Positions 43,723 through 54,810 of a DNA stretch of 64,000 bases are shown in pieces. Both the position numbers and the translations under genes were made by a program. Position 1 is the first letter of the stretch; every line of letters begins with the position of its first letter. A model generated the notes under the pieces. The model did no database searches and was not told the origin of the DNA. It saw only the letters and a list, made by a program, of their open reading frames with translations. Origin of the DNA: Streptomyces sp. R33 (GTDB taxonomy: Bacteria; Actinomycetota; Actinomycetes; Streptomycetales; Streptomycetaceae); assembly GCF_041200175.1 (NCBI RefSeq), contig NZ_CP165727.1, forward strand, positions 4,901,501-4,965,500, written 5' to 3'.

Positions 43723-44519
43723 GTGCTCGATCCGTCAGCTGTCGCCGTCTTCGCCGATCTGCGCGAGGAAGGCCTCGAACTCGAAACCCTGGTACGGGAC
43801 CTGCCCGACGCCGCATGGGCCGGGCCCACCCCCGCGCCCGGCTGGACCGTCGCCCACCAGATCGCCCACCTGCACTGGACCGACCGTGCCGCGCTGGTCT
43901 CCCTCACCGACCCCGAAGGCTTCGCCCTGATGGTCGAGGAGGCGGTGAAGTCCCCCGGCTCCTTCGTGGACGAGGGCGCGGCCCAGGGCGCCGCGCTGCC
44001 GCCCGCGGAGCTGCTGGACCGCTGGCGGGCCGGGCGCGCCGCCCTCGACGCGGCGCTGGCCGCGGCCTCGCCCGACGCCAAGTTCCCCTGGTACGGGCCG
44101 CCGATGAAGGCCGCCTCCATGGCGAGCGCCCGCCTGATGGAGACGTGGGCGCACGGCCAGGACGTCGCGGACGCCCTCGCAGTACGCCGTACCCCGACCG
44201 CGCGGCTGCGGCACGTGGCCCGGATCGGCGTACGGGCCCGCGACTACGCGTTCGCCGTGCGGGGACTGCCCGCGCCCGCCGGGGAGTTCAGGGTGGAGCT
44301 GGTACCCCCGGACGGCGGTGAGCCCTGGGTCTACGGCCCGCCGGACGCGGCCGACCGGATCACCGGCCCGGCGCTCGACTTCTGCCTGCTGGTGACCCAG
44401 CGGGCCCACCGTGCGGACCTGGCCGTGACCGCGACCGGCCCCGAGGCCGACCGCTGGCTGGACATCGCCCAGGCCTTCGCGGGCCCGGCGGGCCCCGGCC
44501 GCGCCCCGGGGGCCACACG

Positions 44520-44523
<4 letters not shown>
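43723..44523 (+). CDS. TIGR03084-type DinB/maleylpyruvate-isomerase-like metal-binding protein
   Basis: The 266-aa protein begins with the mycothiol-dependent DinB-like helical bundle (about 1-150: LREEGLELETLVRDLPDAAWAGPTPAPGWTVAHQIAHLHWTDRAAL). The His of AHQIAHLHW and METWAHGQDVADALAV are the likely metal ligands, and a TIGR03084 C-terminal domain follows. It is the first gene of the operon. GTG 43723 has AAGGGGAG upstream; an upstream ATG (43654) is less likely. Its end overlaps the AtuA-like gene (ATGA). The reaction is unknown; mycothiol chemistry is a family inference. Confidence 0.8.
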
Positions 44524-46318
<1,795 letters not shown>

Positions 46319-46322
<4 letters not shown>

Positions 46323-47917
46323 CCCGACTCACCACCACCGTCGACCCCCACGCCCCCGAGTTCGCCGCCGCCCGCGCCGCCGCACGGGAACGCCTCGCCG
46401 AGGTCGACGCCGAGCACGCCAAGGCCCTCCTCGGCGGCGGCGAGAAGTACACGGCCCGCCACAAGGACCGCGGCAAGCTCCTCGCCCGCGAGCGCATCGA
46501 GCTGCTCCTCGACCCGGACACGCCCTTCCTGGAGTTGTCCCCGCTCGCCGGCTGGGGCAGCGACTACCCCGTCGGCGCCTCCATCGTCACCGGCATCGGC
46601 ACGGTCGAGGGCGTCGAATGCCTGGTCACCGCCAACGACCCCACCGTCCGCGGCGGCGCCTCCAACCCCTGGACGCTCAAGAAGGCCCTCCGGGCCAACG
46701 AGATCGCCCGCCAGAACCGACTCCCCTGCATCAGCCTCGTCGAGTCCGGCGGCGCCGATCTCCCTTCCCAGAAGGAGATCTTCATCCCGGGCGGCGCCGT
46801 CTTCCGCGACCTGACCCGGCTCTCGGCCGCCGGCATCCCCACCGTCGCCGTCGTCTTCGGCAACTCCACCGCCGGAGGCGCGTACATCCCGGGGATGTCC
46901 GACCACACCATCATGATCAAGGACCGCTCCAAGGTGTTCCTCGGCGGTCCGCCGCTCGTCAAGATGGCCACCGGCGAGGAGAGCGACGACGAGTCCCTCG
47001 GCGGAGCCGACATGCACGCCCGCACCTCCGGCCTCGCCGACCACTACGCCCTCGACGAGCACGACGCCATCCGCCAGGCCCGCCGCGTCGTCGCCCGCCT
47101 GAACCACCGCAAGCCCCACCCCGATCCACAGCCCGCCGAGGAGCCGAAGTACGACCCCGAGGAACTCCTCGGCATCGTCCCGGCCGACCTGAAGACCCCC
47201 TTCGACCCCCGCGAGGTCATCGCCCGCATCGTCGACGCCTCCGACTTCGACGAGTTCAAGCCCCTCTACGGCACCAGCCTGGTCACCGGCTGGGCCACCC
47301 TCCACGGCCACCCGGTCGGCATCCTCGCCAACGCCCAGGGCGTGCTGTTCAGCGCCGAGTCGCAGAAGGCCGCCCAGTTCATCCAGCTCGCCAACCAGCG
47401 CGACATCCCGCTCCTCTTCCTCCACAACACCACCGGTTACATGGTCGGCAAGGAGTACGAGCAGGGCGGCATCGTCAAACACGGCTCGATGATGATCAAC
47501 GCGGTCTCCAACTCCCGCGTCCCGCACCTCTCCGTCCTCATCGGCGCCAGCTACGGAGCCGGCCACTACGGCATGTGCGGCCGTGCCTTCGAGCCGCGGT
47601 TCCTCTTCGCCTGGCCCAGCGCCAAGTCCGCCGTCATGGGCCCCCAGCAGCTCGCCGGCGTCCTGTCCATCGTGGCCCGCCAGTCCGCCGCCGCGAAGGG
47701 ACAGCCGTACGACGAGGAGGCCGACGCCGGGATGCGCGCCTTCGTGGAGGCGCAGATCGAGTCCGAGTCCCTGCCGATGTTCCTGTCCGGGCGGCTGTAC
47801 GACGACGGGGTCATCGACCCGCGCGACACCCGTACCGTCCTCGGCCTGTGCCTGTCGGCCGTCCACAACGCCCCCGTCGAGGGCGCCCGCGGCGGCTTCG
47901 GCGTCTTCCGGATGTGA
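46319..47917 (+). CDS. Acyl-CoA carboxylase carboxyltransferase (beta) subunit
   Basis: The 532-aa protein has both crotonase-like carboxyltransferase halves: VTANDPTVRGGASNPWTLKK, ESGGADLPSQKEIF, VVFGNSTAGGAYIPGMSD, VFLGGPPLVKMATGEE, and in the C half HNTTGYMVGKEYEQGGIVKHG, IGASYGAGHYGMCGRAF. This is the MCC/GCC (methylcrotonyl- or geranyl-CoA) type rather than the propionyl type. YIPGMSD with Gly after Pro is closer to what I recall of AtuC than of MCC. It transfers CO2 from carboxybiotin to the gamma carbon of an unsaturated acyl-CoA. It pairs with the next gene. Confidence 0.92.
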
Positions 47918-47925
47918 GCCCGCAC

Positions 47926-49950
47926 ATGACCCAGCAGCCCCTGACCCAGCAGCCCCTGACCCAGCGGCCCCTGACCTCCCTCCTGGTCGCCAACCGCGGC
48001 GAGATCGCGGTCCGCGTCTTCCACACCGCCCGCGCCCTCGGCCTCGCCACCGTCGCCGTCCACTCCGACCCCGACGCCGAAGCCCTGCACGTACGGGAGG
48101 CCGACGCGGCCGTGCGCCTCCCCGGCGCCGCCCCCGCCGACACCTACCTGCGCGGCGACCTGGTCATCAAGGCCGCCCTCGCCGCCGGCGCGGACGCCGT
48201 CCACCCCGGCTACGGGTTCCTCTCCGAGAACGCCGGCTTCGCCCGCGAGGTCCTCGCCGCCGGACTCACCTGGATCGGCCCGCCACCCGAGGCCATCGAG
48301 GCCATGGCCTCCAAGACCCGGGCCAAGGAGCTGATGCGCGCCGCCGGGGTCCCGCTCCTGGACCCCGTCGACCCGGCGGACGCCACCGCCGCCGACCTGC
48401 CCCTCCTGCTCAAGGCCGCCGCGGGCGGCGGCGGCCGCGGCATGCGCGTCGTACGCGACCTCGACACCCTCAAGGAGGAGCTGGAGGCCGCCTCCGCCGA
48501 GGCCCGCTCCGCCTTCGGCGACGGCGAGGTCTTCGCCGAGCCCTACGTCGAACGCGGCCGCCACGTCGAGGTCCAGATCCTCGCCGACTCCCACGGCACC
48601 GTCTGGGCCCTCGGCACCCGCGACTGCTCCCTCCAGCGGCGCCACCAGAAGGTCATCGAGGAGGCTCCGGCCCCGGCCCTGCCCGAGGCACTGCGCACCA
48701 CCCTCCACGAGGCCGCCGTGGCCGCCGCCCGCGCGGTCTCCTACCAGGGAGCGGGCACGGTCGAGTTCCTCGTCACCGCCGACGGACGCCCGTACTTCCT
48801 GGAGATGAACACCCGCCTCCAGGTGGAACACCCCGTCACCGAGGCCGTCTTCGGCCTCGACCTCGTCGCCCTGCAGCTGCGCATCGCCGAGGGCGCCGCC
48901 CTGCCGCTGACGCCTCCGCAGCCCGCCGGCCACGCCGTCGAGGCCCGCCTGTACGCCGAGGACCCCGCCCAGGACTGGCGCCCCCAGACCGGAGTCCTGC
49001 ACACCCTCGCCGTCCCCGGTGAGGTCCGCGTCGACACCGGCTTCGCCGACGGGGACACCGTCGGCGTCCACTACGACCCGATGCTCGCCAAGGTCGTCGC
49101 CCACGCCCCCACCCGGGCCGAGGCCGTCCGCGCTCTCGCCCATGCCCTGGCCGGAGCCCGCATCCACGGGCTCACCACCAACCGCGAGCTCCTCGTACGC
49201 TCCCTGCTGCACCCGGAGTTCGCCGCGGCACGGCTCGACACCGGGTTCTACGAGCGCCACCTCGGAGCCCTCACCGAAGGCAGCCCGGACGCCACCCTGG
49301 CCGCGGTCGCAGCCGCCCTCGCGGCCGCCGCAGCGGCCCCGGACGCCCCGCTCGCCGCCCGCCTCGGAGGCTGGCGCAACCTCCGCTCCCAGCCGCAGAT
49401 CCGCCGCTACAGCGCGGCCGGCACCGCGTACGAGGTCCGCTACCGGCCCGCCCGCAGCGGACCTCCGGAGCTCGTCGACCATCCCGGCGTTCGAGTCCTG
49501 GCCGCAGCGCCCGACCTCGTCACCCTCGAAGTCGAGGGCGTCCGCCGGATGTTCCACGTGAAACACAAATCGAACACCGGGGGCACCGGAGCCGGACTCG
49601 AAGCCGCCGAGACCTATGTCGACTCTCCCCCTGCCTTCGGCGGGGGGACCCCCACGCTGGGCGCGCACACCCTCACCCCCGTCCCCCGGTTCACCGATCC
49701 CCAGGACCGCACCGAACCCGGCTCCCTGCTCGCCCCCATGCCCGGCACCGTCGTCCGCGTCGCCGAGGGCCTCGCCCCCGGCGCCGCCGTCACCGCCGGG
49801 CAGCCCCTGCTCTGGCTGGAGGCCATGAAGATGGAGCACCGCATCGTCTCGCCCGCCTCCGGCACGCTCACCGCGCTCCACGCCACCCTCGGCCACACGG
49901 TCGAGTTCGGCGCCCTGCTCGCCGTAGTCCAGGAGGAAACGCCAGCATGA
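47926..49950 (+). CDS. Acyl-CoA carboxylase biotin carboxylase/BCCP (alpha) subunit
   Basis: The 674-aa protein has a biotin carboxylase N domain (LLVANRGEIAVRVFHTAR), ATP-grasp GGGGRGMR (about 166), FLEMNTRLQVEHPVTE, a BT-like middle, and a C-terminal biotinyl domain with EAMKMEH, biotinyl-Lys 635. It uses ATP and bicarbonate to carboxylate biotin for the beta subunit. The first 17 residues (TQQPL repeats) come from a 15-nt tandem repeat and precede the conserved start of the fold. Residues around 567 carry a repeat-derived linker. It begins 9 nt after the beta-subunit stop. Confidence 0.93.
   Translation: MTQQPLTQQPLTQRPLTSLLVANRGEIAVRVFHTARALGLATVAVHSDPDAEALHVREADAAVRLPGAAPADTYLRGDLVIKAALAAGADAVHPGYGFLSENAGFAREVLAAGLTWIGPPPEAIEAMASKTRAKELMRAAGVPLLDPVDPADATAADLPLLLKAAAGGGGRGMRVVRDLDTLKEELEAASAEARSAFGDGEVFAEPYVERGRHVEVQILADSHGTVWALGTRDCSLQRRHQKVIEEAPAPALPEALRTTLHEAAVAAARAVSYQGAGTVEFLVTADGRPYFLEMNTRLQVEHPVTEAVFGLDLVALQLRIAEGAALPLTPPQPAGHAVEARLYAEDPAQDWRPQTGVLHTLAVPGEVRVDTGFADGDTVGVHYDPMLAKVVAHAPTRAEAVRALAHALAGARIHGLTTNRELLVRSLLHPEFAAARLDTGFYERHLGALTEGSPDATLAAVAAALAAAAAAPDAPLAARLGGWRNLRSQPQIRRYSAAGTAYEVRYRPARSGPPELVDHPGVRVLAAAPDLVTLEVEGVRRMFHVKHKSNTGGTGAGLEAAETYVDSPPAFGGGTPTLGAHTLTPVPRFTDPQDRTEPGSLLAPMPGTVVRVAEGLAPGAAVTAGQPLLWLEAMKMEHRIVSPASGTLTALHATLGHTVEFGALLAVVQEETPA
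47927..47971. repeat. 15-nt tandem repeat x3 at a start codon
   Basis: Units TGACCCAGCAGCCCC lie at 47927, 47942 and 47957 (the third has one change). The repeat begins inside the ATG of the biotin carboxylase gene and encodes an extra N-terminal TQQPL-type repeat. Confidence 0.92.
49626..49648. repeat. Hairpin-type dispersed repeat in a biotin carboxylase linker
   Basis: A run of C, then TGCC, TTC, GGCG and a run of G form a self-complementary element followed by ACCCCCAC. It resembles a very common Streptomyces intergenic repeat (from memory). It is in frame just before the biotinyl domain. Confidence 0.7.
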
Positions 49951-51119
49951 GCCCTGCCACCAGCGCCGTCGTCGAGACCGAAGAACACCGGGCCCTGCGC
50001 ACCGCCGTCGCCGCCCTCGGGCAGCGCTACGGACGCGAGTACCTCGCCCGCATCGCCCGCGAGGGCGGCCACCCCGACGAGCTGTGGGCCGACGCCGCCA
50101 AGCTCGGCTACCTCGGGGTCAACCTCCCCGAGGAGTACGGCGGCGGAGGCGGCGGCATCGCCGAACTCTCCATCGTCCTCGAGGAGCTGGGGGCGGCAGG
50201 CTGCCCCCTGCTGATGATGGTCGTCTCGCCCGCCATCTGCGGCACGGTCATCTCCCGCTTCGGCACCGACGCCCAGAAGCAGGCCTGGCTCCCCGGCCTC
50301 GCCGACGGCAGCCGCACCATGGCCTTCGGCATCACCGAACCCGACGCCGGCTCCAACTCCCACCGCATCACCACCACGGCCCGCCGCGACGGCGAGGAGT
50401 GGGTGCTGACCGGGCGCAAGGTCTTCATCTCCGGCGTGGACATCGCCGACGCCACCCTCATCGTGGGACGCACCGAGGACGCACGCACCGGGAGCCTCAA
50501 GCCCTGCCTGTTCATCGTGCCGCGCGACGCCCCCGGCTTCTCCCGCTCCGTCATCGACATGGAACTCCAGGCGGCGGAGAAGCAGTTCGAACTGGTCCTG
50601 GACGAGGTACGGCTGCCCGCCGACGCCCTCGTCGGCGACGAGGACGCGGGCCTGCTCCAGCTCTTCGCCGGACTCAACCCCGAGCGCATCATGACCGCCG
50701 CCTTCGCCATCGGCATGGGCCGCCACGCCCTGGCCAAGGCCGTCGAGTACGCGAAGACCCGCCAGGTCTGGAAGGAGGCGATCGGCGCCCACCAGGCCAT
50801 CGCCCACCCCCTCGCCGCAGCCCACATCGACCTCGAACTCGCCCGCCTGATGATGCAGAAGGCCGCCCACCTCTACGACGCGGGCGACGACATGGCCGCC
50901 GGTGAAGCCGCGAACATGGCCAAGTACGCTGCCGCCGAGGCCTGCGTGAAGGCGGTGGACCAGTCCGTCCACACCCTGGGCGGCAACGGCCTCACCCGCG
51001 AGTACGGACTGGCCTCCCTCATCACCGCCTCCCGGGTGTCCCGCATCGCCCCCGTCAGCCGCGAGATGATCCTCAACTTCGTCTCGCACCAGACCCTGGG
51101 CTTGCCCAAGTCGTACTGA
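49947..51119 (+). CDS. Acyl-CoA dehydrogenase (IVD/citronellyl-CoA type)
   Basis: The 390-aa FAD enzyme has FGITEPDAGSNSHRI (flavin/substrate region, about 128-142), WVLTGRKVFISGVDIAD, and the C-terminal QSVHTLGGNGLTREYG. The usual C-terminal catalytic EGT motif is absent. Glu 246 in AGLNPERI sits where isovaleryl-CoA dehydrogenase carries its catalytic Glu. This supports a branched-chain acyl-CoA substrate. The ATG overlaps the previous stop by ATGA. AtuD (citronellyl-CoA) would be the parallel in terpene degradation. Confidence 0.9.
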   Translation: MSPATSAVVETEEHRALRTAVAALGQRYGREYLARIAREGGHPDELWADAAKLGYLGVNLPEEYGGGGGGIAELSIVLEELGAAGCPLLMMVVSPAICGTVISRFGTDAQKQAWLPGLADGSRTMAFGITEPDAGSNSHRITTTARRDGEEWVLTGRKVFISGVDIADATLIVGRTEDARTGSLKPCLFIVPRDAPGFSRSVIDMELQAAEKQFELVLDEVRLPADALVGDEDAGLLQLFAGLNPERIMTAAFAIGMGRHALAKAVEYAKTRQVWKEAIGAHQAIAHPLAAAHIDLELARLMMQKAAHLYDAGDDMAAGEAANMAKYAAAEACVKAVDQSVHTLGGNGLTREYGLASLITASRVSRIAPVSREMILNFVSHQTLGLPKSY

Positions 51120-51214
51120 GGGGTCTCCGGCGTCCCGGCCCGGCCGTCCGTCCGGCCGGGCGCCGGCGGGCCGCCGCCCGCCCCACGATCCGCACAACCT
51201 CCGGAGGACATGGC

Positions 51215-51952
51215 ATGACCCGCCCAGTCGACGCCGCGCGAGCGCGCGGCGTCACCACCCTCACGCTCGACTCCCCGGCCAACCGCAACGCCCTCTCCGC
51301 GGACCTCGTCGGCGAGCTGCGGGGGGCCCTGGCCGACGCGGCGGCGGACCCGGAGGCACGGGCCGTCGTCCTCACCCACACCGGCGGCACCTTCTGCGCC
51401 GGGGCCGACCTGAAGTCCCCCTGTGACCCGGCCGACTTCCTCGCCCTGCTCCGCGAGATCGCCGAACTCCCCAAGCCGGTCGTCGCCCGCGTCACCGGCC
51501 ACGTCCGGGCGGGCGGCCTCGGCCTCCTCGGCGTCTGCGACATCGCCGCCGCCGGCCCCGCCTCCACGTACGCCTTCACCGAGACCCACCTGGGCGTGGT
51601 CCCGGCCGTGATCTCCGCGCCGCTGCTGCCGCGCCTGGACCCGCGCGCCGCCGCCCGGTACTTCCTGACCGCCGAGGCCTTCGACGCCGCCGAAGCCGTC
51701 CGGATCGGCCTGCTCACCCTCCACGGCGACGACGTGGACCAGGTCCTCGAACCCGTCCTCACCGGTCTGCGCAAAGCCGGCCCGCAGGCCCTCGCCGCCA
51801 CCAAGGAACTCCTCACCGCCCCGGTGCGAGCCGTCCTCGCCCACGACGGCGCCGCGCTCACCGAGCTGTCCGCACACCACTTCGGCTCCGCCGAGGCCCG
51901 CGAGGGCATCAGCGCCCGCTTCGAACGCCGGGACCCGTCATGGGCCCTGTGA
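51215..51952 (+). CDS. Enoyl-CoA hydratase/isomerase family protein
   Basis: The 245-aa crotonase has oxyanion-hole motifs FCAGADL (about 60-66) and RAGGLGLLGVCD (about 98-109). The first catalytic Glu of rat crotonase (Glu144) is Gly here, while the second (TETHLG, the Glu164 position) is kept. This pattern fits the methylglutaconyl/isohexenylglutaconyl-type hydratases better than short-chain crotonase (inference). The gap before it (51120-51214) ends with a good CCGGAGGAC ribosome site. Its end overlaps the tetR gene. Confidence 0.87.
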   Translation: MTRPVDAARARGVTTLTLDSPANRNALSADLVGELRGALADAAADPEARAVVLTHTGGTFCAGADLKSPCDPADFLALLREIAELPKPVVARVTGHVRAGGLGLLGVCDIAAAGPASTYAFTETHLGVVPAVISAPLLPRLDPRAAARYFLTAEAFDAAEAVRIGLLTLHGDDVDQVLEPVLTGLRKAGPQALAATKELLTAPVRAVLAHDGAALTELSAHHFGSAEAREGISARFERRDPSWAL

Positions 51953-52557
51953 CCGACGCCGGCCCCGCGCAGGACGCCCAGCCCGGCCCCAAGCAGGCCC
52001 GCAGCCGCGTCACCCGGCGCCACCTCCTGGAAGCGGCCGTCTCCTGCCTCGCCGAACAGGGCTGGGCCGGCTCCACCGTCGCCGTGGTCGCCGAACGCGC
52101 CGGTGTCTCCAGAGGCGCGGCCCAGTACCACTTCCCGACGCGCGAGGACCTGTTCACCGCCGCCGTCGCCTACGTCGCCGAGGAACGCTCCGCCGCCCTG
52201 CTCGACCTCTTCCACGCTGGACCCGCCGCCCGCCCCGCCGTGGTCGAAGCCCTCGTCGACCTCTACACCGGAGCCCTCTTCCGGGCCGCCCTCCAGTTGT
52301 GGGTCGCCGCCTCCAACGAGGAGCAGCTGCGCCCCCAGGTCACCGAACTGGAGGCCCGCGTGGGCCGCGAGACCCACCGCATCGCCGTGGAGCTCCTCGG
52401 CGCGGACGAGTCCGTCCCCGGCGTACGCGAGACCGTGCAGGGCCTCCTCGACATGGCCCGCGGCCTCGGCCTGGCCAACGTCCTCACCGACGACACGGCC
52501 CGCCGTGCCCGCGTGGTCGCCCAGTGGTCCCGGATCCTGGACGACACCCTCGGCTGA
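51940..52557 (+). CDS. TetR-family regulator (AtuR-like position)
   Basis: The 205-aa protein has a TetR HTH (about 21-67: RVTRRHLLEAAVSCLAEQGWAGSTVAVVAERAGVSRGAAQYHF) and a helical ligand domain. It is the last gene of the acyl-CoA operon and overlaps the hydratase gene by 13 nt. A GTG at 51949 would give a classic GTGA overlap and is an alternative start. It probably represses the operon until an acyl-CoA accumulates, possibly through CAAGCATGCTTG at 43657. Confidence 0.88.
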   Translation: MGPVTDAGPAQDAQPGPKQARSRVTRRHLLEAAVSCLAEQGWAGSTVAVVAERAGVSRGAAQYHFPTREDLFTAAVAYVAEERSAALLDLFHAGPAARPAVVEALVDLYTGALFRAALQLWVAASNEEQLRPQVTELEARVGRETHRIAVELLGADESVPGVRETVQGLLDMARGLGLANVLTDDTARRARVVAQWSRILDDTLG

Positions 52558-52566
52558 GGAACACCG

Positions 52567-52603
52567 AGGGCGCCGCCCCCGTACTCACGGGAGGCGGCGC
52601 CCT
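52567..52603. terminator. Operon terminator
   Basis: AGGGCGCCGCC (52567-52577) pairs with GGCGGCGCCCT (52593-52603) across a 15-nt loop, 10 nt after the tetR stop and facing the convergent citrate synthase gene. Confidence 0.8.
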
Positions 52604-52632
52604 GACCGGCGACCGGCGTACGAAGGAGGGGC

Positions 52633-53739
52633 TCAGGCCGTCGAGGCGATGTCGGCGTACCCCTCGATCTCGCGGGGGTTGCGCTGACCCGGGCCGATGT
52701 AGCGGGCCGACGGGCGCACCAGGCGGCCCGTGCGCTTCTGTTCCAGGATGTGCGCCGACCAGCCGGCGGTACGGGCGCAGGTGAACATCGAGGTGAACAT
52801 GTGCGCCGGGACCTCCGCGAAGTCCAGCATGATCGCGGCCCAGAACTCCACGTTCGTCGCGAGCACCCGGTCGGGGCGGCGCGCGTGCAGCTCCTCCAGC
52901 GCGGCCTTCTCCAGCGCGGCGGCCACCTCGTAGCGCGGCGCGTCCAGCTCCTTGGCGGTACGCCGCAGCACACGGGCGCGCGGGTCCTCGGCCCGGTACA
53001 CGCGGTGCCCGAAGCCCATCAGCCGCTCGCCCTTGTCCAGGGCCTTCTTCACGTACGCCACGGCGTCGCCGCTGCGCTCGATCTCCTCGATCATGCCGAG
53101 GACGCGGGACGGCGCACCGCCGTGCAGCGGCCCGGACATGGCGCCGACGGCACCCGAGAGGGCGGCGGCGACGTCCGCACCGGTCGAGGCGATCACCCGC
53201 GCGGTGAACGTCGACGCGTTCATCCCGTGCTCGGCGGCCGAGGTCCAGTACGCGTCGACGGCCTTGACGTGCTTCGGGTCCGGCTCGCCGCGCCAGCGGA
53301 TCATGAACCGCTCGACCACGGACTCGGCCTTGTCGATCTCGCTCTGCGGCACCATCGGCCGGCCCTGCCCGCGCGCGGACTGGGCGACGTACGACAGCGC
53401 CATCACGGCGGCGCGCGCGAGGTCGTCGCGGGCGGTCTGCTCGTCGATGTCGAGCAGCGGTTTCAGACCCCACACGGGGGCGAGCATGGCGAGCGCGGAC
53501 TGCACGTCGACACGGATGTCACCGGAGTGCACCGGGATCGGGAAGGGCTCGGCGGCGGGCAGGCCCGGGTTGAACGCCCCGTCGACCAGCAGGCCCCAGA
53601 CGTTGCCGAACGAGACGTGCCCGACGAGATCCTCGATGTCGACCCCGCGGTAGCGGAGCGACCCGCCCTCCTTATCCGGTTCGGCGATCTCGGTCTCGAA
53701 CGCGACGATCCCTTCGAGCCCGGGTACGAAGTCGGACAT
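52633..53739 (-). CDS. Citrate synthase (second, CitA-type)
   Basis: The 368-aa protein has the short opening VPGLEGIVAFETEIAEPDKEGGSLRYRGVDIEDL, catalytic-region SGPLHGGAPSRV (His), MGFGHRVYR (His) and a C-terminal Asp-bearing NVEFWAAIML. It condenses oxaloacetate with acetyl-CoA, or possibly propionyl-CoA as in methylcitrate synthase; length and sequence do not decide. It follows the acyl-CoA degradation operon convergently, a sensible place for handling its acetyl-CoA product. Confidence 0.93.
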   Translation of the reverse strand: MSDFVPGLEGIVAFETEIAEPDKEGGSLRYRGVDIEDLVGHVSFGNVWGLLVDGAFNPGLPAAEPFPIPVHSGDIRVDVQSALAMLAPVWGLKPLLDIDEQTARDDLARAAVMALSYVAQSARGQGRPMVPQSEIDKAESVVERFMIRWRGEPDPKHVKAVDAYWTSAAEHGMNASTFTARVIASTGADVAAALSGAVGAMSGPLHGGAPSRVLGMIEEIERSGDAVAYVKKALDKGERLMGFGHRVYRAEDPRARVLRRTAKELDAPRYEVAAALEKAALEELHARRPDRVLATNVEFWAAIMLDFAEVPAHMFTSMFTCARTAGWSAHILEQKRTGRLVRPSARYIGPGQRNPREIEGYADIASTA

Positions 53740-53939
53740 CAGGCGGCTCCTCAGATAGTGCGAACACGCGCGGCTCCCGGCGTGACTCGCGGTCCGGCGC
53801 GGTCATCCCCGTTGATGCCCGGCACGGCCGTCGGTCACCCGTGTGGGGACCTCCGGACCGGCCCCAAGATTTTGGCGGTTCCGGATGGCAGGCGGAAGCG
53901 TGACATACGGCACACTGCCGCGAGCACTCCTGCGGCAGG

Positions 53940-54602
53940 ATGGCTCGCGTGACCGACCAGGACATTGACCCCGCCACGATGCGCAAGCAGTACCGCTCGG
54001 AGATCGTCCACGAGGGCAGCCTCGCCGAGGACCCCATGCGGCAGTTCGCCGAGTGGTTCCAGCAGGCCGCCGACTCGCACCTCTTCGAACCGAACGCGAT
54101 GGTCGTCTCGACGGCGACCCCCGACGGCCGCCCCAGCTCCCGCACGGTGCTGCTGAAGCAGTTCGACGAGCGGGGCTTCGCCTTCTACACCAACTACGGC
54201 TCGCGCAAGGGCCGCGAGATCGACGCGAACCCGCACGTCGCGCTGCTCTTCCCCTGGCACCCCATCGCCCGCCAGGTCATCGTCACCGGCACGGCCTCGC
54301 GGATCGGCCGCGACGAGACGGCGGCGTACTTCCGCTCCCGCCCGCACGGTTCCCAGCTGGGCGCCTGGGCCAGCGAACAGTCCCGGGTGATCGGCTCCCG
54401 CGCCGAGCTCGACCGCCGCTACGCGGAACTCGCGGAGCGCTACCCCGAGGGCGAGCAGGTTCCCGTCCCGCCCGAATGGGGCGGCATCCGGATCGTCCCC
54501 GACGCGATGGAGTTCTGGCAGGGCCACGAGAACCGGCTCCACGACCGCCTGCGCTACGTCCTCGAGGACGGCAAGTGGCGCCTGGAACGCCTCTGCCCCT
54601 AG
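53940..54602 (+). CDS. pdxH: Pyridoxamine 5'-phosphate oxidase
   Basis: The 220-aa FMN enzyme has SSRTVLLKQFDERGFAFYTNY, SRKGREIDANPHVALLFPWH, RSRPHGSQLGAWASEQS and the C-terminal EFWQGHENRLHDRLRY. It oxidises pyridoxamine/pyridoxine phosphate to PLP, the cofactor used by SerC in this window. The start is ATG 53940; a GTG three codons downstream (53949) is also possible. The TAG stop lies inside a 19-nt tandem duplication. Confidence 0.94.
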   Translation: MARVTDQDIDPATMRKQYRSEIVHEGSLAEDPMRQFAEWFQQAADSHLFEPNAMVVSTATPDGRPSSRTVLLKQFDERGFAFYTNYGSRKGREIDANPHVALLFPWHPIARQVIVTGTASRIGRDETAAYFRSRPHGSQLGAWASEQSRVIGSRAELDRRYAELAERYPEGEQVPVPPEWGGIRIVPDAMEFWQGHENRLHDRLRYVLEDGKWRLERLCP

Positions 54603-54636
54603 AACGCAGACGACCCGCTAGAACGCAGACGACCCG
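54599..54636. repeat. 19-nt perfect tandem duplication across a stop codon
   Basis: Two units of CTAGAACGCAGACGACCCG lie at 54599-54617 and 54618-54636. The first contains the pdxH TAG; the second runs into the terminator stem. Confidence 0.95.
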
Positions 54637-54700
54637 CGGGCTCGGGTTTCTCTCCTGCAGTGAGAGAAGCCGGCCGGACGTACCGGCGAGCCCGCGGGTC
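54631..54700. terminator. Elaborate terminator with branched apex
   Basis: The outer stem GACCCGCGGGCTCG (54631-54644) with CGAGCCCGCGGGTC (54687-54700) is perfect over 14 bp. The interior holds a second hairpin, TTCTCTC (54648-54654) with GAGAGAA (54662-54668), and a short CCGG/CCGG helix (54670-54673, 54683-54686). A three-way junction is possible. It can terminate pdxH and the minus-strand small RNA. Confidence 0.8.
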
Positions 54701-54771
54701 GGGTGACTGCTTGGGATTGGCGCCTGGCGTACCCGCCGGGCACCGCACTGGGTGCGTGCGACGACGGGCCC

Positions 54772-54810
54772 TTAGCCCGCAGCCACCTCACGCGTCCGGT
54801 TTCCGTACAT
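54772..54810 (-). CDS. 12-residue peptide ORF (MYGNRTREVAAG)
   Basis: The ATG at 54810 lies 12 nt after GGGAGG (54828-54823). The ATG sits in the loop of a possible hairpin (GGTTCC with GGAAACC), so access to it could be regulated. An in-frame GTG at 54822 directly abuts the ribosome site and is unlikely. It could be a leader peptide, a small protein or a dual-function RNA ORF. Translation is unproven. Confidence 0.35.
   Translation of the reverse strand: MYGNRTREVAAG

Noticed and set aside
54631..54700. A tRNA-like cloverleaf
   Set aside because: The outer stem is 14 bp instead of 7, there is no T-arm or anticodon arm of correct size and no CCA context. A branched terminator explains it.
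54618..54791. 57-codon GTG ORF through the small RNA region
   Set aside because: It would be translated across the 14-bp terminator stem and into the tandem repeat, and has no ribosome site. The 12-codon ORF with GGGAGG is more plausible.
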